This document shows positions 1 to 10,811 of a DNA stretch of 64,000 bases, piece after piece. The notes beneath the pieces were generated by a model. It was given only the letters and a program-made list of their open reading frames with translations, had not been told where the DNA came from and searched no databases. The position numbers and the translations under genes are program-made. This DNA is from Paraphysomonas bandaiensis (taxonomy: Eukaryota; Chrysophyceae). Each line of letters starts with the position of its first letter. The first letter of the stretch is position 1. Where the stretch lies: positions 124,001-188,000 of the forward strand of contig CBFFRP010000645.1 in NCBI GenBank assembly GCA_965644295.1, written 5' to 3'.

Positions 1-2055
1 TCGCTCCTCTACTGCATTCATTTCCGGACTATCTGTTGAAGACCAAGTATGTTTGTAGCAGCCTTGTGATCTCAAATAGCTCCTAAGTTCTTGATTTATG
101 AGTTCTCCAGCTCCATCAGCGTGGTAGTGATCCACTCTCAGCTTATATTGCCTAATCTCTCCTTCGAACACCTCTCTAAAAAACTGAATCACTTCTTCTT
201 TAGTACGCTGGTTTACGCCTTTTACCCAGAACATCCTACTCGGGTGATGAGTTAGTTTGATCACGTAGCGCTCATCACCTCGAGCGGGAGTATTCAGAAA
301 TACTTGCACATCAGCCGATATGTCCGGCTTGACATCCGTATCCTCCTTTGTGTGAAACGAAACTCTCGTAATCTTTGATCTGGCACATATGCTACAGAGA
401 CAAGATTTTTTTAATGCAGTCTTCGATAGGTGCTTCCTCTGCAGATTTGAGCCAGTGAACAACATCCTTCTATGTGCCTCCGTTAGAGCCCCTTTGTTGA
501 AATGGCCCATTCTCCTATGCAGCAGTTCCAGCTCGTCCTCACCAGTCCTATCGCTAAGATTTACTTCACAATTACTCGGTGTAGACACATCTGGAAGCTC
601 CAACAGCTGCTGAGTTGGAACTGCAGTCATTCCATTCTTCATGGGTCCCTCCAGTACCAGCTCACCGGTATTACAGTCATAAATTTGGATCCCATACCAC
701 ACCGTGAATCGATAGCCCATTTCGTTCAGCTTACGTCCGGAGCACAGGCATCGATTGATCTGATCTGAAATTTCTATGTCTCTCCATGCTCCACGGGAAC
801 CCACACTTGTGATATGAATCTCTGATCCCTTCTTAGATCCGTTTATCACCTTTGATGTATTCATATGAGTGTCAAGCATGGTCACATCATTCATCAAGAA
901 CATTGATGATGAACAGCATGTATCTATGTATGTATAGTGTTCAGCAGTACCAATCATACAACATGTGTCACTTTTATCATATATATCAACAGCGCAGTCA
1001 TAAAGCATATTCGCTTCGGACTCCGAGTCAGACTCGGTTCCTCCTCTGCGGATATTCTCGAATGTGAAAACCTTCCCAGATTTCTGGGGTTTCTTGGTCT
1101 TTCCAGTCGAATTTCGGGGACATTCGTTCGCGCGATGGTTTTTGGATTTGCATACTCTGCATCCTGTATATTCCTTACTGCCCGGTCTTTGTCCCTTCGT
1201 TTCCCCCTTTTTCTTCCTACATTGTTCTGTATTATGATTGTGTATTATACCTTTCTTCGAGCAATAAGTGCACTTCCTCTTTGTAGATACTCTCTCTTTC
1301 TTTCGAGGCTTTTCAATATGATTCAGCTCCTCCGTGCTCTTGCGCTTCTTCTCTATGATTTTCCTCCCATACTTGGTGTCGTCGAACTGTTCGATACGTT
1401 TGGATAGCAATTCATATGGTACATCATCGGGCATTAAATACAGGGCATAATTCAAACCGTCATATTCATCACTGATAATTCCCTCCTTCAGCCTACTAAT
1501 TTTTGATTCTTCCGTTACCGTTTGGTTATGCGCCTGAAGTTCACGAAGAAGCAGCTCAAAACGCAGTACATACTCTTTCGCGGTCTCCCCTGGCTTCATC
1601 TCGAATGATCCAAACTGAGCAAGCAGAGCACTAATCTTGTTTTGTGTTCCCCCTTCAAAACACGATTTAAGAGTGCTAACCATCTCTCTGGCGCTGAACT
1701 TATTAACTCTTCCTTCAGCTGCCTTGAACTCCTTGTGCTTCAGATGAAACTTCTGCAGCGCCTTCGGAGATCGCTTCACCGCCTCTCTGCAGTATGAGTA
1801 GGCAATTGCATTCGCCTTCCAATACTTGTCCACCGCTTCTTTGTAGGACTTGGTCTCAAGACTATTCAGGGGTTGAATTCCGAAATCCTCTTCCTCTGGT
1901 GGCCTTTCTAGAGCCACCTCACTCTGCTCCTTTCTCATAAGGAACGTCTCAAAGTCTTCGATCCATTGTTCAACGTTGCTCTCGTCGAACCATGGAACAT
2001 CAGCTCTATCCTCCTTCTCTCCTCCGCATTCGCTACCATATTGACTAAAGACCAT
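1..2055 (-). CDS. Copia-type retrotransposon Gag-Pol polyprotein, 5' part (runs off the window edge)
   Basis: A single frame is open for 685 codons from an ATG at 2055 to base 1, with no stop, so the rest of integrase, RT and RNase H lies outside the window. The first ~250 residues are a retrotransposon-type Gag (UBN2-like). Two Cys/His zinc knuckles start near residues 262 (CTYC) and 299 (CRVCKSKNHRANECP). A putative aspartic protease motif reads DTC near residue 378, where DTG/DSG is usual. Then come a GAG-pre-integrase zinc-binding segment (LLHRRMGH ... CLCSIC) and the integrase core, with DHYHADGAGE and a final NAVEER Glu box. The order protease-integrase before RT is diagnostic of Ty1/copia. 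It replicates through an RNA intermediate in cytoplasmic particles. The intact frame suggests a fairly recent insertion. The DTC variant could impair the protease or be a family trait. Confidence 0.88.
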   Translation of the reverse strand, partial: MVFSQYGSECGGEKEDRADVPWFDESNVEQWIEDFETFLMRKEQSEVALERPPEEEDFGIQPLNSLETKSYKEAVDKYWKANAIAYSYCREAVKRSPKALQKFHLKHKEFKAAEGRVNKFSAREMVSTLKSCFEGGTQNKISALLAQFGSFEMKPGETAKEYVLRFELLLRELQAHNQTVTEESKISRLKEGIISDEYDGLNYALYLMPDDVPYELLSKRIEQFDDTKYGRKIIEKKRKSTEELNHIEKPRKKERVSTKRKCTYCSKKGIIHNHNTEQCRKKKGETKGQRPGSKEYTGCRVCKSKNHRANECPRNSTGKTKKPQKSGKVFTFENIRRGGTESDSESEANMLYDCAVDIYDKSDTCCMIGTAEHYTYIDTCCSSSMFLMNDVTMLDTHMNTSKVINGSKKGSEIHITSVGSRGAWRDIEISDQINRCLCSGRKLNEMGYRFTVWYGIQIYDCNTGELVLEGPMKNGMTAVPTQQLLELPDVSTPSNCEVNLSDRTGEDELELLHRRMGHFNKGALTEAHRRMLFTGSNLQRKHLSKTALKKSCLCSICARSKITRVSFHTKEDTDVKPDISADVQVFLNTPARGDERYVIKLTHHPSRMFWVKGVNQRTKEEVIQFFREVFEGEIRQYKLRVDHYHADGAGELINQELRSYLRSQGCYKHTWSSTDSPEMNAVEER

Positions 2056-2059
2056 TTTC

Positions 2060-2760
2060 AGATGATTAAGATCGTTGTAAGAGAAGTTTAAGTTAGTCAA
2101 ACTAGATAGATTACTTTATTATAATTGTATACACAATTGTGTGTGTTGTCATGTAACACATGTCAACAACATGATAAATTATTTCGTTCATGTTAACCAC
2201 TGCTCAACTTCCGTATCTTGAATCGTCATGATATAATACTTCAGTTTCACAGTTATAGCTATATAGCACCTTTGACTATTGACTACGTATTACTGTTTTT
2301 CACATTGTATTTAACGTATTCTACAGTACTATCTTAGAGAACCATACGTATTCCAACAGAATGGAGACAGCGTGTAAGAATATAATATTGCTTCCCCATT
2401 CCGACAGTGTGGTCATAGTATAGGCACACTGATAAACTACGTATAACTTAAGATTTTGCGCTGATTCTAAACAGCCAGACATCCGCCCACTCGTCTATAC
2501 CCAACTCTCAGACCACACACCTAGCACTCGGTACATTCAGGACCTTCCTACAGAACCCGGTACCACCACAAAGCCCTGTGGAGTCATCCCAAGGGGAGAC
2601 CCCCTGATAACACGCGCCAGTGAGTCCTAGGACACACGATCACGGCGAAACACACAGTCAACATAAAGAACGGAATTGGTCGCACCTTGGTGCTTGCGGC
2701 GACGCACACGCAGCTTCTGTGCTTCTGTAGCGATAAAAAGTAGGATAATAGAGTTTGTGC
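2060..2760 (-). repeat. Putative 5' LTR/leader region of the copia element
   Basis: This AT-rich stretch lies directly upstream (higher coordinates) of the copia start codon, where the 5' LTR and leader belong. Bases about 2070-2357 recur in diverged form at 7358-7600, and bases 2683-2760 recur inverted at 15541-15600, so it is dispersed repeat DNA. The second LTR is outside the window, so boundaries and a primer-binding site could not be fixed. Confidence 0.45.
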
Positions 2761-3467
2761 TGATTAGTTATGGATAGTGGTCTAAATAGTCTGTCTATCA
2801 TTCAACTAGCCACTACATTGGTGCAGACTTTCAATAATAATCTTGGCTGACAATATAGATCGCGCAGATTTAGGGAGAGTCACCTTACAGCTCCATCCGT
2901 GTTTCGTGTTTGCCTTCACATAAATTAACAATGTAATACTTATGTATGTAATTCTAGCAAGACTATATGCACCATTCCATTCCCTAACAAATATTATGCG
3001 GAGCTTCTCGTGACAATGCATGAGTCAGGACTCAGTATTGGCCTAGCATGACATTGGCTATTGGCTGAGCTCCCTCTTCCCCCTGAATCCGTGCGATTTC
3101 TTGTAATCATGTATGGCCTATGCAAGTATGCATAGTGTAAATCTAGCTGGGGCTTGCTTATATCAGCACACAAAAGATAGGCCAGGATTTTAATAAAAGA
3201 GTATGCATTGCTTAGGTTAATCAACATTCGTAATTTACTAAGGCACGGCCCCAGAATGGGGCAATTGCAATTACATAGAACATATTATCACTTGTGCAAG
3301 CTGTAGGTATACCTTTCAGGTAACTTTTACACAGCAGAATACGATATCATTAATGATAAAAACAAGGTATACAATGACCTTCAAAGGGCCACATGCAGCA
3401 AAAGTCAATTCAAGACACGCTAATAGGAGTCAACACAACAAAATATATTTCCACATATCCTTAATAG
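2761..3467. other. Intergenic, no recognisable gene
   Basis: Short ORFs on the minus strand (2806-3021, 2994-3227) have no recognisable domains or codon structure and overlap each other. I see only AT-rich intergenic DNA between the copia flank and the 3' end of the FHA gene. Confidence 0.4.
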
Positions 3468-5135
3468 TCAGTCTTCACTCTGCGACGACTGCAACTGAAG
3501 CTCTCCCCTCTGTTTCTTATTACTTTTGCTTCCTGTACTCTTGTGATCCTTGCTACTTGGCGTCAGTACTTCGGTGCACTTCCACGAACCCGCGCCCAAA
3601 CTAGGCCGACAAGCGTCCAAACCAAGTTCCAGTACTTTTGACATACCACTTTGAGATTCGGTGGCCTTGATTGTCTGCAGGGCACACAAAGTAGCTCGGT
3701 CGCATATGCTTGCGACAGGTATGCCATCCCGCCTGTATGGCATCTGTAAACACCGGGCCGCTTGAAACATGCCCAGGAAAAAGAGACATATGAAGAGCAC
3801 CACCGCCGCCCCATACACCTCGAAAGAAAATGAGACCCATCCAAGGTGCTTTGGGCCTGCTTTCCCAACTGCGTAGGTAAATACTGGAAGGCAGATACAT
3901 GTTAACAAATAGCAGCCGTGGGTGAGTATATGTGGAAGTTGGGTGTCGGGCGTATGAATTTTTTGAAGTAGTTGGAAGTAATTCTGGGTCGAACTTAGCA
4001 AAGAAGTTGCACTAGCCACGCCGAACTTCCTCGTCTTCCTACATTGCTGAATCACATCCCCCACCCAGGCGGATAAAATCGTCAGTAGAGTGTTGTCAGT
4101 GGCTGGACTGTCCAGAGCCATCAGTGCACCGAATTCCTCTTCACCTAGTAGCGCATATCTGGCTACAGCAGGTGCAAAGAAGGAGTTTGTTTTGTATACT
4201 GAACCAGTCCCATTGAAAGAGGCATACAAAGCGGCTATTAATAGTCGTGCAACATGTAATGCATCTGTTTGCGACAGAAAGTATCGACATGACACGCAAG
4301 TTGTATGAAGGGATCTCACTGCATCACCACAAAGAGTTGTAATAGAAACATAGATCTGATAAGCACATAACAGATGCAACAATAGTAAACCCCCACATAT
4401 AACAGTAATAACAGCTGCAGATATAAGATACTCATCAGAAGATTGCAGAAAATCTAATAGAATACATAACCGTATAGCAGCGTACATACATATACATACT
4501 ATATACATTGGATCCTCATATATATATCCTAATAAACTCCCTTGTATAGATAATAAGAGTGATATACCATCTAATGATAGAGGCACATGTCTTGTATATG
4601 ACATTGATGTTATAGATTCATATGGTAATGCATCACCCCATTGAAAATTAGATGTTTGATATTTTGGTATATGAAAATGAATGAATTCATCTTTTTTATA
4701 ATCTTCTGTATCATCAGTTTCATTATCTGATATGATTTTATCATGTAATGAATTTGTTAATGTATATGTCTCCTTAAGATACCCTTCATCTTCATCCACA
4801 TCCTCATCCTCGTATGTAGAATCTGATGGACGTATGAGTGTATAATAACGTGATGAACTTCCAAATTTAATACAATCATTATAATGCAATCTGGTGGTGC
4901 TAGTGATGGGAGACCATTGATTTGATGTACGAATATATGTCCCTTTACGTGAATTTAAATCAGTTAGTAGTATATGAAGGGTGTTGGTTGTTGTGATAGT
5001 AGTCTGTATACGTGCATGTTGTTTAGATACTGAAGTACAGTGTGGGATAATATCACATGAGGGATATCTTCCTATAAGTGTTTCACCAGGAATATGAAGG
5101 GAGAATGTTTGATTTGTTTTTGAGTCACGTAACAT
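3468..5135 (-). CDS. FHA domain fused to a bestrophin-like (RFP-TM) membrane domain
   Basis: Intronless, 555 aa from the ATG at 5135. An upstream in-frame ATG at 5252 only adds translated microsatellite. Residues 1-102 form an FHA phosphothreonine-binding domain with its hallmark residues: G22-R23, S35/S37 before H40, and N61 with G65-T66 (DLNSRKGTY). An acidic linker follows (EDEDVDEDEG). The rest is a multi-pass membrane domain: hydrophobic stretches around SLLLSIQGSLLGYIY and ISAAVITVICGGLLLLHLL, then ARLLIAALYASFNGTGSVYK followed by GEEEFG, a bestrophin-like IHTPDTQLPHILTHG segment, two more membrane spans and a PYRRDGIPV end. This order resembles the bestrophin/UPF0187 anion-channel family. 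The C-tail is polar and Ser/Lys-rich. Inference: a membrane anion channel gated or localised by phosphoprotein binding. FHA is firm; bestrophin is a motif-level call. Confidence 0.7.
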   Translation of the reverse strand: MLRDSKTNQTFSLHIPGETLIGRYPSCDIIPHCTSVSKQHARIQTTITTTNTLHILLTDLNSRKGTYIRTSNQWSPITSTTRLHYNDCIKFGSSSRYYTLIRPSDSTYEDEDVDEDEGYLKETYTLTNSLHDKIISDNETDDTEDYKKDEFIHFHIPKYQTSNFQWGDALPYESITSMSYTRHVPLSLDGISLLLSIQGSLLGYIYEDPMYIVCICMYAAIRLCILLDFLQSSDEYLISAAVITVICGGLLLLHLLCAYQIYVSITTLCGDAVRSLHTTCVSCRYFLSQTDALHVARLLIAALYASFNGTGSVYKTNSFFAPAVARYALLGEEEFGALMALDSPATDNTLLTILSAWVGDVIQQCRKTRKFGVASATSLLSSTQNYFQLLQKIHTPDTQLPHILTHGCYLLTCICLPVFTYAVGKAGPKHLGWVSFSFEVYGAAVVLFICLFFLGMFQAARCLQMPYRRDGIPVASICDRATLCALQTIKATESQSGMSKVLELGLDACRPSLGAGSWKCTEVLTPSSKDHKSTGSKSNKKQRGELQLQSSQSED

Positions 5136-5331
5136 GATTAGATAGATAGAGAGATAGATAGATACCTCTATATGTATATATACAGATAGATAGATATACA
5201 TACATATATATGAGAGTGAAGGAGCTCGGAGGTTATATACACATACATACACTCATGTACATACCATACTACTCTGTATATATAACACAGTCATTCAACA
5301 GTCATCAGAGAATACCATCAGAATACACTGT

Positions 5332-5458
5332 ATACATACATACATACACCTACATACATACATACATACATACATACATACATACATACATACATACATA
5401 CATACATACATACATACATACATACATACATACATACATACATACATACATACATACA

Positions 5459-5490
<32 letters not shown>

Positions 5491-6789
5491 CATACATACA
5501 TACATACATACATACATACATACATACATACATACATACATACATACATACATACATACATACATACATACATACATACATACATACATACATACATACA
5601 TACATACATACATACATACATACATACATACATACATACATACATACATACATACATACATACATACATACATACATACATACATACATACATACATACA
5701 TACATACATACATACATACATACATACATACATACATACATACATACATACATACATACATACATACATACATACATACATACATACATACATACATACA
5801 TACATACATACATACATACATACATACATACATACATACATACATACATACATACATACATACATACATACATACATACATACATACATACATACATACA
5901 TACATACATACATACATACATACATACATACATACATACATACATACATACATACATACATACATACATACATACATACATACATACATACATACATACA
6001 TACATACATACATACATACATACATACATACATACATACATACATACATACATACATACATACATACATACATACATACATACATACATACATACATACA
6101 TACATACATACATACATACATACATACATACATACATACATACATACATACATACATACATACATACATACATACATACATACATACATACATACATACA
6201 TACATACATACATACATACATACATACATACATACATACATTCATACATACATACATACATACATACATACATACATACATACATACATACATACATACA
6301 TACATACATACATACATACATACATACATACATACATACATACATACATACATACATACGACACATGCATACATACATACGTACATACATACATACATAC
6401 ATACATACATACATACATACATACATACATACATACATACATACATACATACATACATACATACATACATACATACATACATACATACATACATACATAC
6501 ATACATACATACATACATACATACATACATACATACATACATGCATACATACATACATACATACATACATACATACATACGTACATACATACATACATAC
6601 ATACATACATACATACATACATACATACATACATACATACATACATACATACATACATACATACATACATACATACATACATACATACATACATACATAC
6701 ATACATACCTACATACATACATACATACATACATACATACATACATACATACATACATACATACATACATACATACATACATACATACA
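5332..6789. repeat. (CATA)n tetranucleotide microsatellite, about 1.46 kb
   Basis: Roughly 360 tandem CATA units on the + strand with few interruptions (a CATATA slip near 5486, TTCATA at 6241, a short CGACACATG break at 6360-6367, single C-to-G or A-to-G changes). It begins about 200 bp upstream of the FHA gene start codon. It is open in several frames on both strands, which produces long spurious ORFs of His-Thr-Tyr-Ile or Met-Tyr-Val-Cys repeats. Confidence 0.99.
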
Positions 6790-7357
6790 AACTGCTGTGG
6801 ATAATGGCATCAGTTTCGATTGAATAAACATACAACTGGTGGTTGTGACGATACCGCGTGTGTTGCAGTGTTGGGAAGTGTGTGTGTGCAATATGCTTCT
6901 CTATAGTGTTACTTCTATTTAAGCTTGTAAGTAGCGCACGGTGGCTCATCGCAGTGTCCATCTACTGTGCTTTAATGTACCGCTAGTACCTAAAGTTCAC
7001 TGGCATTAAGTGCTTTGTTTGTATGAAGGGGTTGGAATGAGACATACGCATGATCGATATAGCCAGTCTATAGGAAGAGTTTAACTACAGGGATGTTATT
7101 TATCTATGCACAGATATATCTTTTCGATGGAATCGACAGATTCCTCTACTGATATATAGATATATACGGTGATATGAAGCGGTCAGAGGAGTATAAGGTT
7201 GTATTCTCTTTGTCATATCATAAGATTCTGCAATTGTGTGCTCACAATATGCTAGAACACCCTTAAGGTAGCGGCGGAAAGAATGCACTGGCAGTATAAG
7301 TCAATCAAGGACAGTGTACAGATATTATGTATCCGCATTTTGAAAATTTTGTTGGTT
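6790..7357. other. Intergenic, nothing recognised
   Basis: No coding signal or RNA gene seen. The short ORF at 7100-7288 has no recognisable features. Confidence 0.4.
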
Positions 7358-7605
7358 TAGATTGTTAAAGAAAAATGTCGTTAGACTAGATAGATACGAT
7401 TACATTGCATACATAATTGTGCGTTGTGATAGAAGATATATCAACAACATAATTGTATGTATCTTTCGTGTCAACCGCTGATCTACTTCCGTATCTTGAT
7501 AATTCACGATACCTTAGTTTTACAGGTATAGCTACGTATTACAGTTTTTCACATTGACGTTTTCTACAGTTCAATCTTTGAGAAACTTACGTATTCCAAT
7601 ATGAC
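7358..7605. repeat. Diverged dispersed repeat related to the copia 5' flank
   Basis: By eye this aligns over about 240 bp, with substitutions and small indels, to 2070-2357. Shared blocks include ACTAGATAGAT, CAACAACAT, ACTTCCGTATCTTGA, GTTTTTCACATTG and TTACGTATTCCAA or close variants. It is in the same orientation as the copia-associated copy. It may be a degraded LTR/leader relic of the same family. Confidence 0.7.
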
Positions 7606-8107
7606 TAGTGCTAAATAAGGTATCTACACAAGTCTTTAATTGCTGAATAACGATACTAAAATATGGTTACCACACCTATAGTCTATAATAGGGTATAAGG
7701 TATTATAAGGGTAACAACAGAGTTTGAGCGTTGAATACACAGTTCCTTATGCAACATCATTACTTTCATTATAATGTTATGCACAGCTACGACATAGATA
7801 CACTTACGCAACGACAGACTTTAAATACTAAATATCATGTTCAATTACTGTACTGCTGGAGCTCTCATTACTCTGTAAATAATACAACTAGCTAGGACTA
7901 AGTAATATTATAGTATGTGCGTACGACACGTGTCCCATTACATACGCCATAAGATTTTTTAGACGACTGTAAATAAATGAACGAGCATTGGCCAGAAATA
8001 AAGTTTTACTCAACGCTTGAGATTAAATTATTAATTCACCACTGCGGTGATCAATTATCAATGGCTAGCCGCATGTTGAAGCTACCAGTTGAGTGCATAC
8101 AGCTGAC
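7606..8107. other. Intergenic 3' of the cyclophilin gene
   Basis: AT-rich with no ORF of note and no recognisable RNA gene. It contains the 3' flank of the minus-strand cyclophilin. Confidence 0.4.
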
Positions 8108-8785
8108 TTAATTGATGGTAACCTTGATCATCTTGACGGGGGTAATGGGGTTGTCCTGACGGGTGGGGGTTCTGTTGATATTCATGATGACATCCTGTCC
8201 ATCAATGATGCGTCCGAACACAGGGTGCTGAGAAGGAGTAGACTTATCAAAGAAGTCAAGGAAGCTGTTGTGTACGGTGTTGATGAAGAACTGAGATCCA
8301 CCGGAGTTGGGCTGACCAGTGTTAGCCATGGAGAGAGTCATAGGCTCATTGCTGAGTCTTGGGCATCCAGGGTTTCTGAACTCATCCTCGATGCATCCCT
8401 CCCTATTTCTGGTCTTAGTACCAACACCAGGAACCTCATAAGTAGTACCAGGATTGGGTCCACCAGTACCAGCACGTCTAGAAGAAGGATCACGTGAATG
8501 AGGGCATCCAAATTGATTCATAAAATTAGGGATCACACGATGAAAATGAAGTCCATCATAGAAACCTATCAAATAGATCATCAGATAATATGATTGGATA
8601 AGATTAAAAGAGAGATATACTTACCAGATCTTGCAAGATCAATGAAATTGTATGCAGTAATGGGCATTTGCTCAGTAAAGAGCTCAATAGTAAAGTTGCC
8701 TATAGAAAAAACAGATGAATTCAAGTAATAATGCAAGATTATACATACCCATACTAGTTTCACAAGTAGCAGTAACGTTTGGCAT
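8108..8785 (-). CDS. Cyclophilin-type peptidyl-prolyl cis-trans isomerase
   Basis: Three exons: 8785-8749, 8699-8625 and 8565-8108, with introns of 49 and 59 nt (GTATGT...TATAG; GTAAGT...GATAG). They total 570 nt, or 189 aa, and both junction codons rebuild Gly. A single cyclophilin domain fills the protein. Active-site residues are visible: R, F and Q in [11 protein letters not shown], the GGSQFFIN strand, and His in QHPVFG. The position of the tryptophan that governs cyclosporin A affinity in human CypA is Phe here (NSFLDFF), so drug binding is probably weaker. An insertion after FMNQ ([18 protein letters not shown]) marks the divergent cyclophilin subtype seen in several protist groups. 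No signal peptide, so probably cytosolic or nuclear, assisting folding by proline isomerisation. Divergent from the methyltransferase gene at 9410. Confidence 0.93.
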
Positions 8786-9409
8786 GATTTTAAAGTTTAT
8801 TTAAAGATTGTTTAGTGCAATAATATGAACTATGAGTTGTGTTAATGTATGTATGTATGCAAAGAACAGTACAATGAAGGTGTCATGCAACTCAGATTCA
8901 GATTCCCTTAGATGAATCGTATCTTGAAGGGATGAATAGTTTTCATTTTTGATATTTGATATACTGCAGAGTACTACAGTGCAGAAGTATGTTTAAAATA
9001 GCCTTTCAAAAATACAAAACCCAGGCTTTTTTACCTAAATACCATACAGTATATATAGAATATACACAGCAGTACTGTATACACTATCGTATATACACAC
9101 AGTGAGAAAGTGTATATGATATCTAGATATAGTATACCCTACCCTGTCAACGCATGCTATGTACTCTGTGTATTATAGGTACTGCTATACGCTGGCTGGC
9201 TGTATACGCACTTATATGGGGAGTGTATATACAGTGTACAGCAAGCATAAAGCACAGCACACCATACAGCAGTACCTATACAGTACATGTATACAGTATA
9301 TAGCACACGTACAGCAGTACATATCACTCCTACATATACATACATACACACTCCCTCCCCATATATAACATCAGCATATACCCATATATCCATATATACC
9401 AACATACAC
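8786..9409. promoter_or_regulatory. Shared intergenic (bidirectional promoter) region
   Basis: These 624 bp separate the divergent cyclophilin (-) and methyltransferase (+) genes, so both promoters should lie here. It holds many short TATA/TACAGTA-like motifs and recurring GCAGTAC words, and a CATACATACAC run just before the methyltransferase ATG. No defined element could be assigned. Confidence 0.45.
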
Positions 9410-10186
9410 ATGACAAATAACATCAATAATGAAATCAATCAATATAATCATACTCTTTCTATATACAAATCAATAAAAAAAGAACGAGATGATCATCATC
9501 GTTCTATATCAGCCTTATTAGCTATCCACAATCCATATGCAACCCACTTACATATAAATACATATATATACACACCTGATGCATCAATTAATATACAAGT
9601 ACCTCAAGATACATTGTTAGGGGTTGGTGGTATTGTATGGTATAGTAGTGAAGTATTATCTGAGCTTATTAGAGTGTTATTAGATGGGTATATACATACA
9701 CAGTCTATTGTAGTGGAATTAGGATGTGGTGTAGCTCCTTTACCAGCTATAACAACTGCATGTTGTTTTCCATCGACTGTTTATGTGACAGATATGAATG
9801 AAATATTAAATTTAACTCAGCAAACTATTGAGAAAAATAATATCAAAGATAAGCTGATGGGTTCATTGATACTGGAACCTATCGACTGGAGAGACTCATC
9901 CTCGTCTATAGAATCTGCTGATGTAATTATAGCATCTGATATTTTATACTCGGAGCAATTGTATGAACCTTTGGTGTCAACAATTGATAGAATGTTTAAA
10001 ACTGATGGAGGCATTGTCTTGATGACATATCAACAAAGAAGTAAAGCATCTGAAGAGCAGTTCTTCCTTTCCCTGTCCCATATTGGTGTGCAGTGTGATA
10101 TTGTTGATAGTAGGGATATAGGTCCTTACACAATTATAACAATGATGGGAAAAAGGACTTCAGTTAGTGGTGGTATTTATCTGTAA
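9410..10186 (+). CDS. METTL21-like (class I, family 16) protein methyltransferase
   Basis: Intronless, 258 aa. The ATG at 9410 was chosen because the 41 codons upstream in frame are low-complexity TACA repeats. It has the family 16 lysine methyltransferase layout: GGIVWYSSEVLSEL (the G...VW motif before the fold), the SAM-binding glycine loop VVELGCGVAPLP, an acidic DMNE at the end of strand 2, and the ASDILYS motif matching the (D/E)xx(Y/F) substrate motif of METTL21/22-type enzymes. The C-terminal beta strands (GIVLMTYQQRS; GPYTIITMMGK) complete the Rossmann fold. Expected reaction: SAM-dependent methylation of lysine on a protein such as a chaperone or elongation factor; the substrate cannot be read from sequence. 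An AATAAA lies at about 10225, 40 bp past the stop. Confidence 0.85.
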   Translation: MTNNINNEINQYNHTLSIYKSIKKERDDHHRSISALLAIHNPYATHLHINTYIYTPDASINIQVPQDTLLGVGGIVWYSSEVLSELIRVLLDGYIHTQSIVVELGCGVAPLPAITTACCFPSTVYVTDMNEILNLTQQTIEKNNIKDKLMGSLILEPIDWRDSSSSIESADVIIASDILYSEQLYEPLVSTIDRMFKTDGGIVLMTYQQRSKASEEQFFLSLSHIGVQCDIVDSRDIGPYTIITMMGKRTSVSGGIYL

Positions 10187-10811
10187 ATATAATCCGCTTC
10201 ATGCTTCTAATTCTAACTATTAAGAATAAAAAATATCTCTGCATCTTAAAATGAGTAGACTTTGGCGATTACATATGGATAAATAGAGAAAGTTGAGAAT
10301 CGAATTATCATATGGGGTTGTCTGGTTTTGGAGGTGTACCTTCTTCTCTGAAACTTATATCCCTCCCATTTATTTTTTATTCTCTTAAGCTATTACCGTA
10401 TCTTCCAGCAATACATTGGCTGTGCGCTGTGTACTCCATCCTCGGTATTGGGTTATAATCTATTCTATTCTCAGGTTGAGGTCATTCTTTATCTATAGAC
10501 GATAGCAATAAAACTTGACGAATTATATATAAACGTGCAATCTACGAGAGCTAGTTTCCAGGGTTGCGTATTAATAAATAGATTGTGTATATGTGCTCCA
10601 CCTTTTATTCAACAGGCTATTAATTTACAGCTCCCACTCTAACACAGGGGAGTTATCATTTTGTTATCTATCACTCGTCAGCCAATGACTCTATACTATA
10701 AATATGCCACTACACTGTGCATATACCAGATATAAAAATAAAATGAGAATTCCTCTATCGTTGTACTAACAATCAATGAGTATCGTGCTCTATATTATTC
10801 CTCTATACTCC
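10187..10811. other. Convergent intergenic region
   Basis: Between the 3' ends of the methyltransferase (+) and the kinase (-). Contains AATAAA at about 10225, a candidate polyadenylation signal for the methyltransferase. No other gene seen. Confidence 0.5.

Noticed and set aside
5210-6823. Long ORFs on both strands through the CATA array
   Set aside because: Pure translated microsatellite, open in several frames on both strands, with no unique sequence of protein character.
8093-8497. 134-codon + strand ORF opposite the cyclophilin
   Set aside because: Antisense shadow; low-complexity Ser/Thr C-terminus and no domain.
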